Below, one piece after another: positions 23,737 through 35,026 of a DNA stretch of 64,000 bases. Under the pieces are notes generated by a model that was not told the origin of the DNA, searched no databases, and saw only the letters and a list, made by a program, of their open reading frames with translations. Each line of letters begins with the position of its first letter. The stretch's first letter is position 1. A program made the position numbers and the translations under genes. The DNA comes from Tillandsia leiboldiana (Eukaryota; Streptophyta; Magnoliopsida; Poales; Bromeliaceae): positions 1-64,000 of the forward strand of contig JAQNDB010000526.1 of the NCBI GenBank assembly GCA_029204045.2, read 5' to 3'.

Positions 23737-24753
23737 CGCGGCAACCGCGGATTTCGGGAGGTTGACCGGACTTTTATTAGTGCATCAGATTTGGGGGATA
23801 GGGGACCGGGACTTCCTTAGTAGATGGGTTGTTCCTACTTATGTAGAGTCTTGGTCCAGTCCGACTATATCGGGTAACTTGAGACCGTGCCGGTCAGGAG
23901 CCGGTCTGTTGCAGTACTTGAGACCGTGCCGGTCAGGAGCCGGTCTGTTACAGTACTTATGACCGTGCCGGTCAGGAGCCGGTCTGTTGCCTCGGGGATG
24001 GGACCGTGTCGGTCAGGAACCGGTCTGCATCCCGCAGCGGAGATGTAAGTTAGTGGGCATAGTAGGCAGTACCGGTGGTTACCAGTGTCTAGATTGGGTT
24101 ACCCAGGCGGCTTATGTATACTCTGACGTATGCATTTAGTTACTCCTTTAGCGTATTACTTGGGAGGCATCTTACTGATAGCTTGTATCAGTTGTTATAC
24201 GTATAGCATACCACCTTATCTTAGCTCTTCGCCTCTGGTAGTCCTAGTGGGCAGGTCTGTGGTAGAGATTTACCCACTAGGGGAGGCTATTGTTTTTATA
24301 ATAGTTCTGACCCCCACTGTTTTTCCCTTTTCTTGTCCCCTTTGTTTTGCAGAGTCTTCTGCTGGAGTTGCGGGACCCTCTACCCAGGATCGAGGTAAGA
24401 GGATTGCTGACTAGATAGCCGCTACTTCGAGCTCGGGTTTAGTAGTTTTGTTGTATCCCCGGTACACTCAGACGGTTGTATTTTCTTTATTTTTTGGGTC
24501 TGGCTACGGCCAGCTGGTTGTATTTATTTCGTGAGCTGGGAGAGACACATGTATATTCTTGAGAGATTATTGTACTTTTATTTCCAGCCTTTGTCTGAGA
24601 TGTACTAGTTTCACTTTTAGCTCTGTTTTATGCTCCAGCATTATTCCTTTTATATCTGAGCAGGTTACCAGCGCTTCGTGTACACGGGAAATACCGTGTG
24701 CACGGCGGATCTGTGGACGAGCCCGGGTTCTGGTTTACACCCGGGGCGTGACA
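23737..24753 (+). mobile_element. LTR-D part 2: 3' end of the Ty3/gypsy LTR
   Basis: It continues LTR-D after E4 and ends ..acccggggcgtgaca, the inverse of the TGTCACGCCCC starts of the minus-strand gypsy LTRs. The following ctacg (24754-24758) is the expected target-site copy inside E5 gag; the left copy has been deleted. Contains a 39-bp tandem array at about 23881-24035. Confidence 0.85.
23881..24035. repeat. 39-bp tandem repeat, about four copies, with a GACCG..CGGTC inverted repeat
   Basis: The units start at 23881, 23920, 23959 and about 24001. Each contains GACCGTGCCGGTC, a 13-bp inverted repeat, followed by aggagccggtctg. The last unit diverges. Confidence 0.85.
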
Positions 24754-24754
24754 C

Positions 24755-25570
24755 TACGGCCATATTTCAACGGATTGTCCTTCTCCGAAAGCATATAAAA
24801 AGAAGGCTTTGCAAGCGAAAACTTGGGACGATTCTACTTCTAATGAATCGACCTCAAGTAAAGAGGAAAAAGTTGTTGCCTTTCATGCCTCTCAAATTCC
24901 CTCTTCTAATTTTTGCTTATCATCTTTAGTTACTGACTCTACTCCTTTGATTTTGTATGAAACATCAACATCCGGCGGAGAGTCATCAAGTGAGGGGGAG
25001 TCGGACGAGGAAGAACTCGTTGAGGCATATCAACAACTTCTTGCGGAATCTAAGAAGATGGCCAAGCATATCAAGAAGTTGAGAAAGCAACGACTTGAGA
25101 ATCAAGACGAGAATCATGCTTTAAAGATAAAACTTCATGATCTCGAGGAGGAACAAGGACGTTTATTGAATAACAATAAAATCCTCCAAGAAAAGCTAAA
25201 CCAATCGGAGACAAACGCTAAATCATATATGGACAAGATTGTTTTTCTAGAAAAACAGTTTGAGGAGATTCATGTCACCAACCAAGCATTGACCAAGCAA
25301 GTTCATCAACTTAAATCCGACATACAAAGGATTTCAACCGGTTCTAAGAAACTTGAATGTATGTCCGGATTAGGTCAAACAAGCAAGGTTGGTTTGGGAT
25401 TCAAAAAGAACCAAACTGTGAAGGCTTCAAGTTCCACAATTAAATTGAAAGGAAGAACTTGTCACCAATGTGGACTTGAAGGACACTTGATGAAGACGTG
25501 CCCGAAAAAGAGAAAGAAAAATTCTTCGGAAACTTCATCTACGGAGCGGACTCAACGGAATCAAAAGTGA
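24755..25570 (+). pseudogene. gag: Sirevirus Gag, C-terminal portion (E5)
   Basis: The frame is open from 24755, beginning in the first CCHC knuckle (YGHISTDC), because the N-terminal part was replaced by LTR-D. It contains an acidic Ser-rich stretch, a long Lys/Glu/Leu-rich coiled-coil-like segment (about 25000-25330), and a second knuckle CHQCGLEGHLMKTC (about 25458-25500). It stops at 25568-25570, about 70 codons before the stop in E6; the stop comes from a two-base change (AAG-ACA in E6, AAG-TGA here). The homology continues in the same frame to about 25770, ending RKGDIFPCLKF, and no pol follows. In E7 the matching GEIFPCL is directly followed by the protease region. Confidence 0.85.
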
Positions 25571-26163
25571 CATCAAGTCAAAGGAGTTCACTCAACCCAC
25601 CAAAGGTCCGAGCCTCAACATCAATCATTCAAGTGGATCACTGCGAGGCAAAGACCTAAGGTGGATCAACAGTCAAAGCTATCAACTCCCGGCCACAATG
25701 AATCAAGACAACCCAAAATTCGACAATTTTGGATTCGGAAAGGTGATATCTTTCCTTGTCTTAAGTTCTAAATAGCTTATGACTATATGTAATGCTTTGA
25801 TTAGTTTTCCTCTCATATTTTTCTGAATCTTTGCATTACATGTATTCAATGCTCTTCGTTTTTATGTTTTGTTTTCAAACAAAAGGGTTTTAACGAACAA
25901 GTGCATTGAATAAAAAGGTTTTCACTTTCAATCACTCCAATTTAATTTTATTTGAATTATCAACTTTACTCCATAATCATAATTCTTGAAGATATTTCAT
26001 TATAGGAGTTTTTGATAATTATATTCATCAAATTTTAGTAATCATGTGTGATCTTTAGATGATTATTCTATCTCGGTTGTGTGAGTTCTTTGTGATAAAC
26101 ATGAGACAACCGATAGACTAAAATTTGGGATTTAATTCTTTCACATAAGAGATTGTATTTTCT

Positions 26164-26450
26164 TACAAGGGTAATAAAATGAATTGCAAAAGATGTGGAA
26201 AGAGTTACATCCGAAAGGAGTGTGAAAACTACCACCACATGTTTGGAAAGAGCTGCCACCCCGGTCGTCCGGTTTGTGTGTGAAGCTACCACATGTTATG
26301 GATGCTTGATAGTATTTTATGAGAAAATCTTTAGTTGAAGCATTTGGAGATTTATATGCAAAGTTCTTATATTTTGAACAATCTCCTGGTTGGTATAAGG
26401 TGGGATAGTTGAAAGATGCTCAAAGAGCCACCCTTAGGTATTTTAGTGCT
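26164..26450 (+). ncRNA. Conserved non-coding block shared by E5, E6 and E7 (E5 copy)
   Basis: About 250 nt downstream of gag resemble 28840-29100 of E6 and 40797-41040 of E7 (both on the minus strand). Conserved words are gtggaaagagttacatcc, gagtgtgaaaactaccacca, ggaaagagctRccacc, a small hairpin with loop TCGT, agctaccacatg and gatgctcaaagagccac. Its retention in copies without pol suggests a cis-acting RNA element. Function unknown. Confidence 0.5.
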
Positions 26451-26482
26451 TATCTCAAATTTGAAAGGGTATAAATCAAATT

Positions 26483-27859
26483 TGTAGGTTTTTATAGGAT
26501 CCACAAGGATCTAAATAGGTACTATCAAACAACTAGAGGGGGGGGTGAATAGGTGTAATACTTATAAAACCAAATCTCAGTGCAAAATAAAAACCAATGT
26601 GGAAAATAAAAACAGCACACCGAGATTTACGTGGAAACTCCAATCCAGGAGAAAAACCACGGGACCAACACGCAATAACAATCCACTAAGAATAGAAGAA
26701 TAACAAGGTGATTACCGACTCCACGGACTCAAACCCCTCCTTCAGCTTCTTCGGACCTTGCGCTGACCGGTTGGATATCCGCGCAATAACAATCCCTAAG
26801 AAAGGAAGAATAACAAGGTGATTACCGTCTCCACGGATTTAACCCCTCCTTCAATTTCTTGGACCTCGCGCTCCACTGTTTTGCTCGTCCACTGCTCACG
26901 TTCGAATCCACGAACGCACGCTTCGAATCCACGAAACGCCTTTAGCACATCGAATCCACGATGCCACGTCGAATCCACGACGCAAACTCAGTCGATAAGA
27001 ATATTGACTTCGATGGTGATCCTTTGCTTAGATTCTCGTTGAGGAACCGTAGAAGAAATCTCTAAGCAAAGTTTAGATCAATTCGACAAAAGATATGTTC
27101 TTGAAAGAACCTTCGAATTGACCTAAAAGAGGCTATAAAGAAGAACGATGAAAACCTAGCCTCTAGGGTTGCTCTCAAGTGTTTAGAAAAAGATCGGCCG
27201 TAGCACCGCCGTTTTTGAGAAACCCTAAAAGTCTATTTATAGTTTAGAAACCTTTGGAAAGAGATAAGAATCAAAAACATACCTTATCTGGAAATTTTAC
27301 GGACGGCGATCCGGATCGGATTTACTACGATCCGGATCGTCGTAACGAGATTGACAATTCCAGAAATACCAAGGTTCGGGATCCGGATCTCATTTCCCGA
27401 TCTGGATCGTTCATACAAATCAGAAAACTTAACATTCGGGATCCGGATCGGAAATTGCATGGATCCGGATCGAAGTCTTGTATGAAGCAACAACCTTCGG
27501 GATCCGGATCGTTGGCTCTGATCCGGATCCTGAACAAGTCCGAACACCAGTTTTTGATTATTATGCAATTAAAAGTTTATCCAAGTGTTTCTACACTATA
27601 AGAAAGTATTCGGATCACCACAATTATTTAGTTAAACATACCTGATCCTCTTGAATACTTTCTTCTTGAGATTGATGTAACTGATCCACAATTCTTCAAC
27701 TTCAATCTTCAAGACTCAAGACACTGAGTGTCAACTTGAGCTCTTGTTGAATCTTCTCTAAGTCTTTGATTGCTGATTGACAATTTGATCCCTTTAAGAC
27801 TCCGACTCAACTCACTGACTTGACTCACGAAATATGCCAACACCAAAAATGCCGTAACA
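26483..27859 (-). repeat. E6 left (3') LTR, 1377 bp
   Basis: It begins TGTAGGTTTTTATAGG and ends ..gccgtaaca. It holds four palindrome pairs (27308/27329, 27380/27399, 27440/27462, 27501/27520), a TATA box at 27234-27241 (minus strand), and four perfect hairpin units with core AATCCA at about 26890-26985. Confidence 0.95.
27308..27529. promoter_or_regulatory. GATCCGGATC palindrome pairs in the E6 U3
   Basis: Pairs are 19-22 bp apart internally and 72, 60 and 61 bp apart from each other, matching E7 and E1 spacing. They lie upstream of the TATA box in transcription order. Confidence 0.65.
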
Positions 27860-27874
27860 ATCTCCCCCTTTGGC
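27860..27874 (-). other. E6 main polypurine tract
   Basis: The minus strand reads GCCAAAGGGGGAGAT immediately before the 3' LTR. The same tract is at 38274-38288 (E7) and 33724-33738 (E5). Confidence 0.9.
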
Positions 27875-28174
27875 AATTTCGTGACAAAACCCAAAAATAC
27901 ATAAAAGCTCAAAACACTCATCTTAAACCAAAAAATCGAAACTCAATGTCATCACCAAAACATTGATTTTCTTTGCGTGAAAGATCCAATAAATACAAAA
28001 TTACATTTGAACCAAACAGTCCTAGAACATACTCTATGACTTAGGACTTGGAGTCTTAAAGTGATGTAATTCCTGCAAAACAAAACTCCAAACAAAATCA
28101 AACGTTAGTGGTTAGAAATTAGAATCCTACATTTGATCTGTCTTCCTTTTGGTTCTTTTGTTTTTTTTTTTCTT

Positions 28175-28360
28175 TGTCTCCCCCTATCTTGAGCATCTCT
28201 AACATGTTCTCCATGTTCTCCCCCTTTGTGATACGATCATCATTTTCCGTTCTCCCCCTATCTCGATGATCTCATCTCTGTCTCCCCTTATCTCGATGAT
28301 CTCTTCTCCCCTATGATCTCTTCTCCCCTATTTCTCTTCTCCCCCTTTTTGTCACAAATT
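28175..28360 (-). other. Array of additional polypurine tracts in E6
   Basis: On the minus strand there are about eight purine runs such as AGGGGGAGAA and AAAAAGGGGGAGAAGAG, several separated by gatcatcgagat. E5 has a shorter version at 33340-33420 and E7 one extra tract at 38841-38856. Multiple purine tracts upstream of the 3' LTR are a known Sirevirus trait. Confidence 0.75.
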
Positions 28361-28839
28361 GTCAAACAGTGAACATACTAGACAAAAGGAAATCACTAAC
28401 ATCATTAGTCCATAGTGAAAAAGAGATAAAAGCTCAGTTCCGGTATATAACAAAAACATAGATTGCGTACCGGTACTTGAATGCAAAAATCAAATAATTT
28501 CTTGAAACAAATCCAGATTTTGAAATACTTGAATTACCGATTTGTATTCCATCAAGAAAACAATTTAAGTGCATGAGAATAATATGAGATCACATAGATG
28601 TCATTCAATCCAATTAATTTTACAAAAATTAAAAAGATTTACTCCGAAATCATGAAAAATAAAGGTAAAACATTATAAACCGTTTTTCATGTTATATTCA
28701 TCAAACACAAGTCATCAAAAATAATCTTGAGATCCAAACTCTATCAAGATGTAACGGATTTACAAAGATGACTTACGGAGATTTCCAAATGACATCAATT
28801 CTGAATTTTTACCCTTTCAAATTTGAGATAAGCACTAAA

Positions 28840-29100
28840 ATACCTAAGGGTGGCTCTTTGAGCATCTTTCAACTATTCCACCTTATACCAACCAGGAGAT
28901 TGTTCAAAATATAAGAGTTTGCATATAAATCTCCAAATGCTTCAACTAAAGATTTTCTCATAAAAAAAAACTATCAAGCATCCATAACATGTGGTAGCTT
29001 CACACACAAACCGGACGACCGGGGTGGCAGCTCTTTCCAGCATGTGGTGGTAGTTTTCACACTCCTTTCGGATGTAACTCTTTCCACATCTTTCATAATT
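28840..29100 (-). ncRNA. Conserved non-coding block (E6 copy)
   Basis: It is the minus-strand counterpart of the E5 block. The hairpin here is CCGG-ACGA-CCGG (plus strand), against CTCGG-ACGA-CCGAG in E7: the loop is constant and one stem pair differs on both sides. Confidence 0.5.
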
Positions 29101-29513
29101 CAATTATTTACCCTTGTAAGAAGGCAATCTCTTACGTGAAAGAATTAAATCCCAAATTTTAGTCAATCGGTTGTCTCATGTTTATCACAAAGAATTCACA
29201 CAACCGAGATAGATTAAGCATCTAAAGATCACACATGATTTCTAAAATTTGATGCTTATAATATCAAAAACTCCTATAATGAAGTATCTTCAAGATTATG
29301 ATTATGGAGTAAAGTTGATAATCCATATAAAATTAATTTGGAGTGAATAACCGTGAAGCCCTTTTTTTTATTCAATGCACTTGTTCATTAAAAAACCCTT
29401 TTGTTCAAAAAACAAAGTATAAAAACGAAGAGCATTGAAAAACATGTAATGCAAAGATTAAGAAAGATATGAAGGGAAAACCAATCAAAGCATTACATAC
29501 AGTCATAAGCTAT

Positions 29514-31475
29514 TTAGAACTTAAGACAAGGAAAGATATCACCTTTCCGAATCCAAAATCGCTGGATTTTGGGTTGTCTTGATTCGTTGTGGCCGGGGGT
29601 TGTCCGCTTTGACTGTTGATTCACCTTAGGTCTTTGCCTCGCAATGATCCACTTGTATGATTGATGTTGTGGCTCGGACCTTTGGTGGGTTGAGTGAACT
29701 CCTTTAACTTGATGTGTCTTTTGATTCCGTTGAGTTCGCTCCGTAGATGAAGTTGCCGAAGGATTTTTCTTTCTCTTTTTCGGGCAATCCTTCACCAAAT
29801 GTCCTTCAAGTCCACATAGGTGACAAGTTCTTCCTTTCAATTTGAATGTGGAACTTGAAGCATGCACAGTTTGATTCTTTTTAAATCCCAAACCAACCTT
29901 GCTTGTTTGACCTAAACCGGACATACACTCAGGTTTCTTGGAATCGGTTGAAATCCTTTGTATGTCGGATTTAAGTTGATGAACTTGTTTGGTCAATGCT
30001 TGGTTGGTGACATGAATCTCCTCAAACTGTTTTTGTAGAAAACCAATCTTGTCCGTATATGATTTAGCATTTGTCTCCGATTGGTTTAGCTTTTCTTGGA
30101 GGAGTTTATTGTTATTCGATAAACGTCCTTGTTCCTCCTCGAGATCATGAAGTTTTATCTTTAAAACATGATTCTCGTCTTGATTTTCAAGTCATTGCTT
30201 CCTCAACTTCTTGATATGCTTGGCCATCTTCTTAGATTCCGCAAGAAGTTGTTGATATGCCTCAACGAGTTCTTCTTCGTCCGACTCCCCCTCACTTGAT
30301 GACTCTCCGTTGGATGTTGATGTTTCATGCAAAATCAAAGGAATAGAGTCAGTGATTAAAGATGATAAGCAACCATTAGAAGAGGGAATATGTGAGGCAT
30401 GAGAGGCAACAACTTTTTCCTCTTTACTTGAGGTCGATTCATTAGAAGTAGAATCGTCCCAAGTTTTTGCTTGCAAAGCCCTCTTTTTGTATGATTTCGG
30501 AGAAGGACAATCCGTTGAAAAATGGCCGTAGCCTTTGCATCGATAGCATTGGATTTCCCCTTCGAAATCATCTTTCGCTTTTTCTTTAGAGGGTTTTGCA
30601 AAGCTTTTGAGGTTAGAGGATTTAGAGCCCGATGATCCTTTAGATAGTTTCGTGGATGAAGATCCATCGGTTCGATTCTTCCAAAATTTCCGACGAAATT
30701 TCTTTACGATCCGCGCCAATTGTTCTTCAAAATCGGCAAAAGAGATTTCATCGTCGGAACTCGATTCGCTATCTTCTTCCTTTGTTGATTTGAATGCAAT
30801 ACCTGTAAGCTTAGAAGAAGACTTGGAAGAAACTTGATTAGTAGGAAAAGTCATTTCATAAGTTTGCAAAGCACCTACTAATTCCTCTACACTCATCTCA
30901 TCCGGATGATTGACGGTTTCAATGGCGGTAACCTTTGCCCTAAACCGTTCCGGAAGAGTCCGAAGTATCTTTCTTACAATTTTCGACTCTGGGATCTTTT
31001 CTCCTAAATTAGCACAAGTGTTAATTATATCTTGAAGTCTTGTGTAATAATCTGTAAACAATTCATGCTCTTCCATATGAATAGAGTCAAATTGACTTGT
31101 AAGCATCTGGAGCTTTTGAATTTTTACAAGATTAGTACCCTCATGTGTAATTTTGAGAATATCCCAAATTTCCTTTGCGGAATCACACGCGGAAATTCGT
31201 GTGAACTCAGTCGAGGAAAGAGAATTAAATAAAGCGTTCATACCTTTCCCATTGTAAGAAGATCTTTCAAATTCCTCTTTGGACCATCTAGAGCGAGGTT
31301 TTGGGGTAGTAGAATTTCCTACTTCCTCAACAGGATGCACCCAACCGCATTCCACGGATTGCCATACTCGCTCATCAATTGCGATGAGAAAAGCTCTCAT
31401 CCGCACTTTCCAATAAGCATAATTAGTCCCATCAAAAAGAGGAGGTCTATAAATATTACCACTTTCACCCATCAT
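29514..31475 (-). pseudogene. gag: Sirevirus Gag with one premature stop (E6)
   Basis: The likely start is 31475 or 31472 (MMGESGNIYRPPLFDG); upstream in-frame codons lie in the LTR and primer region. The gene spans about 653 codons in one frame, interrupted only by a TGA at 30192-30194 where E5 has CGA, a C-to-T change at a CpG. Parts in order: N-terminal Gag domain with NYAYWKVRMRAFL; first knuckle CYRCKGYGHFSTDC; a Ser-rich acidic segment; a Lys/Glu-rich coiled-coil-like region; second knuckle CHLCGLEGHLVKDC; a basic tail ending RKGDIFPCLKF. It would assemble the virus-like particle that packages element RNA. Pol is absent. Confidence 0.88.
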
Positions 31476-31492
31476 AATAGATAAACCTAAAA

Positions 31493-31507
31493 CCCGCTCT
31501 GATACCA
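31493..31507 (-). other. Primer-binding site of E6 (initiator Met-tRNA)
   Basis: The reverse complement starts TGGTATCAGAGCGGG, two bases from the right LTR at 31510. Confidence 0.93.
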
Positions 31508-31509
31508 CT

Positions 31510-32886
31510 TGTAGGTTTTTATAGGATCCACAAGGATCTAAATAGGTACTATCAAACAACTAGAGGGGGGGGTGAATAGGTGTAATACTTATAAAACCAA
31601 ATCTCAGTGCAAAATAAAAACCAATGCGGAAAATAAAAACAGCACACCGAGATTTACGTGGAAACTCCAATCCAGGAGAAAAACCACGGGACCAACACGC
31701 AATAACAATCCACTAAGAATAGAAGAATAACAAGGTGATTACCGACTCCACGGACTCAAACCCCTCCTTCAGCTTCTTCGGACCTTGCGCTGACCGGTTG
31801 GATATCCGCGCAATAACAATCCCTAAGAAAGGAAGAATAACAAGGTGATTACCGTCTCCACGGATTTAACCCCTCCTTCAATTTCTTGGACCTCGCGCTC
31901 CACCGTTTTGCTCGTCCACTGCTCACGTTCGAATCCACGAACGCACGCTTCGAATCCACGAAACGCCTTTAGCACATCGAATCCACGATGCCACGTCGAA
32001 TCCACGACGCAAACTCAGTCGATAAGAATATTGACTTCGATGGTGATCCTTTGCTTAGATTCTCGTTGAGGAACCGTAGAAGAAATCTCTAAGCAAAGTT
32101 TAGATCAATTCGACAAAAGATATGTTCTTGAAAGAACCTTCGAATTGACCTAAAAGAGGCTATAAAGAAGAACGATGAAAACCTAGCCTCTAGGGTTGCT
32201 CTCAAGTGTTTAGAAAAAGATCGGCCGTAGCACCGCCGTTTTTGAGAAACCCTAAAAGTCTATTTATAGTTTAGAAACCTTTGGAAAGAGATAAGAATCA
32301 AAAACATACCTTATCTGGAAATTTTACGGACGGCGATCCGGATCGGATTTACTACGATCCGGATCGTCGTAACGAGATTGACAATTCCAGAAATACCAAG
32401 GTTCGGGATCCGGATCTCATTTCCCGATCCGGATCGTTCATACAAATCAGAAAACTTAACATTCGGGATCCGGATCGGAAATTGCATGGATCCGGATCGA
32501 AGTCTTGTATGAAGCAACAACCTTCGGGATCCGGATCGTTGGCTCTGATCCGGATCCTGAACAAGTCCGAACACCAGTTTTTGATTATTATGCAATTAAA
32601 AGTTTATCCAAGTGTTTCTACACTATAAGAAAGTATTCGGATCACCACAATTATTTAGTTAAACATACCTGATCCTCTTGAATACTTTCTTCTTGAGATT
32701 GATGTAACTGATCCACAATTCTTCAACTTCAATCTTCAAGACTCAAGACACTGAGTGTCAACTTGAGCTCTTGTTGAATCTTCTCTAAGTCTTTGATTGC
32801 TGATTGACAATTTGATCCCTTTAAGACTCCGACTCAACTCACTGACTTGACTCACGAAATATGCCAACACCAAAAATGCCGTAACA
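31510..32886 (-). repeat. E6 right (5') LTR, 1377 bp
   Basis: Near-identical to the left LTR. TATA at 32261-32268 (minus), palindrome pairs at 32335-32556, hairpin units at about 31917-32012. Confidence 0.95.
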
Positions 32887-32891
32887 AAATT

Positions 32892-33738
32892 GATGTCATT
32901 TGGAAATCTCTGTAAGTCATCTTTGTAAATCCGTTACATCTTGATAGACTTTGGATCTCAAGATTATTTTTGATGACTTGTGTTTGACGTATATAATATG
33001 AAAAACGGTTTATAATGTTTTATCTTTGTTTTTCATGATTACGGAGTAAATCTTTTTAATTTTTGTGAAATTAATTGGATTGAATGACATCTATGTGATC
33101 TCATATTATTCTCGAGCACTTAAATTGTTTTCTTGATGGAATACAAATCGGTAATTCAAATATTTCAAAATCTGGATTTGTTTCAAGAAATTATTTGATT
33201 TTTGCTTTCGACTACCGGTACGCAATCTGTGTTTTTGTTATATACCGGAACTGAGCTTTTATCTCTCTTTCTCTATGAACTAATGCCGTTAGTGATTTCC
33301 TTTTGTCTAGTATGTTCACTGTTTGACAATTTGTGACAAAAAGGGGGAGAAGAGAAATGAACGGAGATGAGATCATCGAGATAGGGGGAGACGGAGAGAT
33401 CATCGAGATAGGGGGAGATGATGAAAAAGGAGCCGAAAAACAAAAAGAACCAAAAGGACGAATCAAATGTAGGATTTACATTTTATTTCTGACAACTGAC
33501 TTTTGATTTGTTTGGAGTTTTGTTTTGCAGGATCTACATTACTTTAAGACTCCAAGTCCTAAGTCATAGAGTTTGTTCTAAGACTGGTTCAAATGTATTT
33601 TTGTTTATTGGATCTTTCACGCAAAGAAAGTCAATGTTTTGGTGATGACATTGAGTTTCGATTTTTTGGTTTAAGATGAGTGTCTTGAGCGTTTTATGCA
33701 TTTTTGGGTTTTGTCACGAAATTGCCAAAGGGGGAGAT
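32892..33738 (+). other. E5 3' internal non-coding region with purine tracts
   Basis: Continues E5 after E6. Contains a purine-tract cluster at 33340-33420 (gacaaaaagggggagaag and gagatagggggaga words) and the main tract gccaaagggggagat at 33724-33738 just before the 3' LTR. No coding sequence. Confidence 0.85.
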
Positions 33739-35026
33739 TGTTACGGCTTTTTTGTGTTGGCATATTTCGTGAGTTGATTTGTTGAGTTGAGTCGGAGTCT
33801 TGAAGTGATCAAATTGTCAATCAGCAATCGAAGACTTAGAGAAGATTCAACAATAGCTCAAGTTGACACTTAGTGTTTTGAGTCTTGAAGATTTGAAGTT
33901 GAAGAATTGTGGATCATATACATCAATCTTAAGGAAAATGGATTCGGAATGATCAGGTACGTTTAACTAAATAATTTTGGTGATCCGAATTCATTTGAGT
34001 GGTTTAGAAACACTTGGATAAGTTTTCATTGCTTAAAAATCAAAAACTGGACAAATTGGATGTTTCAGAATTTCTGATCCTGAACCGATCCGGATCAGAA
34101 TTCCGATCCGGATCCCGAACCTTGTTTTTTCAGGAATTGCTGAAAAAAGACGACAGTCAGGATCGCCGTAAATCCGATCCGGATCGTCGTTCGGGAAAAT
34201 TTCTGTTAAGTCAGTTTTTGATGCTTTTCTCTTTCCAAAGGTTTCTAAACTATAAATAGACATTTAGGGTTTCTCAAAAAAACTACCGATTAATTTATTA
34301 AACACTTGAGAGCAACCCTAGAGGCTAGGTTTTTATCGTTCTTCTTTATAGCCTCTTTTAGGTCAATTCGACGGTTCTTTCAAGAACATATCTTTTGTCG
34401 AATTGATCTAGTCTTTGCTTAGAGATTCCTTCTACGGTTCTTCAATGATAATCTAAGCAAAGGATCACCATCGAAGCCAATATTCTTACCGGCTAAGTTT
34501 GCGTCGTGGATTCGACGTAGCATCGTGGATTCGGTGTGTTGAAGGCGTTTCGTGGATTCGAAACGTGTGCTCGTGGATTCGAGTGGCGTTCGTGGATTCG
34601 AACGTGTGCAGTGGACGTGCAATCGGTGGAGCGCAAGGTCCGAAGAAGTTGAAGGAGGGGTTGAATCCGTGGAGACGGTAATCACCTTGTTATTCTTCTT
34701 TTCTTAGTGGATTGTTATTGCGTGGACGTCCAATCGGTGAGCGCAAGGTCCGAAGAAGCTGAAGGAGGGGTTGAGTCCGTGGAGTCGGTAATCACCTTGT
34801 TATTCTTCTATTCTTAGTGGATTGTTATTGCGTGTTGGTCCCGTGGTTTTTCTCCTGGATTGGAGTTTCCACGTATATATCGGTGTGCTGTTTTTATTTT
34901 CCGCATTGGTTTTTATTTTGCACTGAGATTTGGTTTTATAAGTATTACACCTATTCACCCCCCCTCTAGTTGTTTGATAGTACCTATTTAGATCCGTGTG
35001 GATCCTTCATATAATAAAAACCTACA
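33739..35026 (+). repeat. E5 3' LTR, 1288 bp
   Basis: It starts TGTTACGGCTTTTTTGTG and ends ..aataaaaacctaca. The palindrome block is shortened to about 34084-34190; TATA tataaata at 34251-34258. The hairpin array at 34497-34610 has five units with loop TGGATT, one of which (CATCG/CGGTG) needs a G-U pair where E6 has CATCG/CGATG. A near-duplicate of about 100 bp (ggagcgcaaggtccgaagaag..) occurs at 34635-34720 and 34735-34830. Confidence 0.9.
34497..34610 (+). repeat. Variable-stem hairpin array, E5 LTR
   Basis: Five units around the constant TGGATT: stems CGTCG/CGACG, CATCG/CGGTG, CGTTTCG/CGAAACG, CTCG/CGAG and CGTTCG/CGAACG. All lie downstream of the TATA box, so they should be in the RNA leader. 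Confidence 0.8.

Larger units (their letters stand above)
26483..32886 (-). mobile_element. E6: complete gag-only Sirevirus (subfamily 2), 6.4 kb, minus strand
   Basis: Two LTRs of 1377 bp each (26483-27859 and 31510-32886), target duplication aaatt (26478-26482 and 32887-32891), a primer site, a purine tract, and a single gag gene without pol. I see about three LTR differences, all C/T (near 26586/31627, 26873/31902, 27401/32430), about 0.2%, so it is recent. It inserted into its own relative E5. The short internal region (3.65 kb) keeps everything needed in cis plus Gag, so it is a non-autonomous family probably mobilised by an E7-like Sirevirus. Confidence 0.95.
24754..35026 (+). mobile_element. 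E5: gag-only Sirevirus (subfamily 2), plus strand, 5' end deleted
   Basis: It consists of a 3' gag portion (24755-25570), non-coding DNA to 26482, the nested E6, non-coding DNA 32892-33738 ending in a purine tract, and a 3' LTR (33739-35026). The sequence across the E6 insertion reads continuously (..gtataaatcaaatt / gatgtcatttgg..) and matches the equivalent uninterrupted region inside E6. No protease, integrase or RT sequence lies between gag and the 3' LTR. The 5' LTR and first part of gag are missing, apparently removed together with the 5' end of LTR-D. The tcttt after the 3' LTR (35027-35031) should be its target copy. Confidence 0.88.

Noticed and set aside
31476..31559. Upstream start of the E6 gag frame at 31559
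   Set aside because: Those codons run through the LTR and primer site; the conserved Gag N terminus begins at 31475/31472.
26483..32886. Simple direct duplication of 26483-27859 and 31510-32886
   Set aside because: They are the LTRs of E6, with target duplication aaatt and a primer site.
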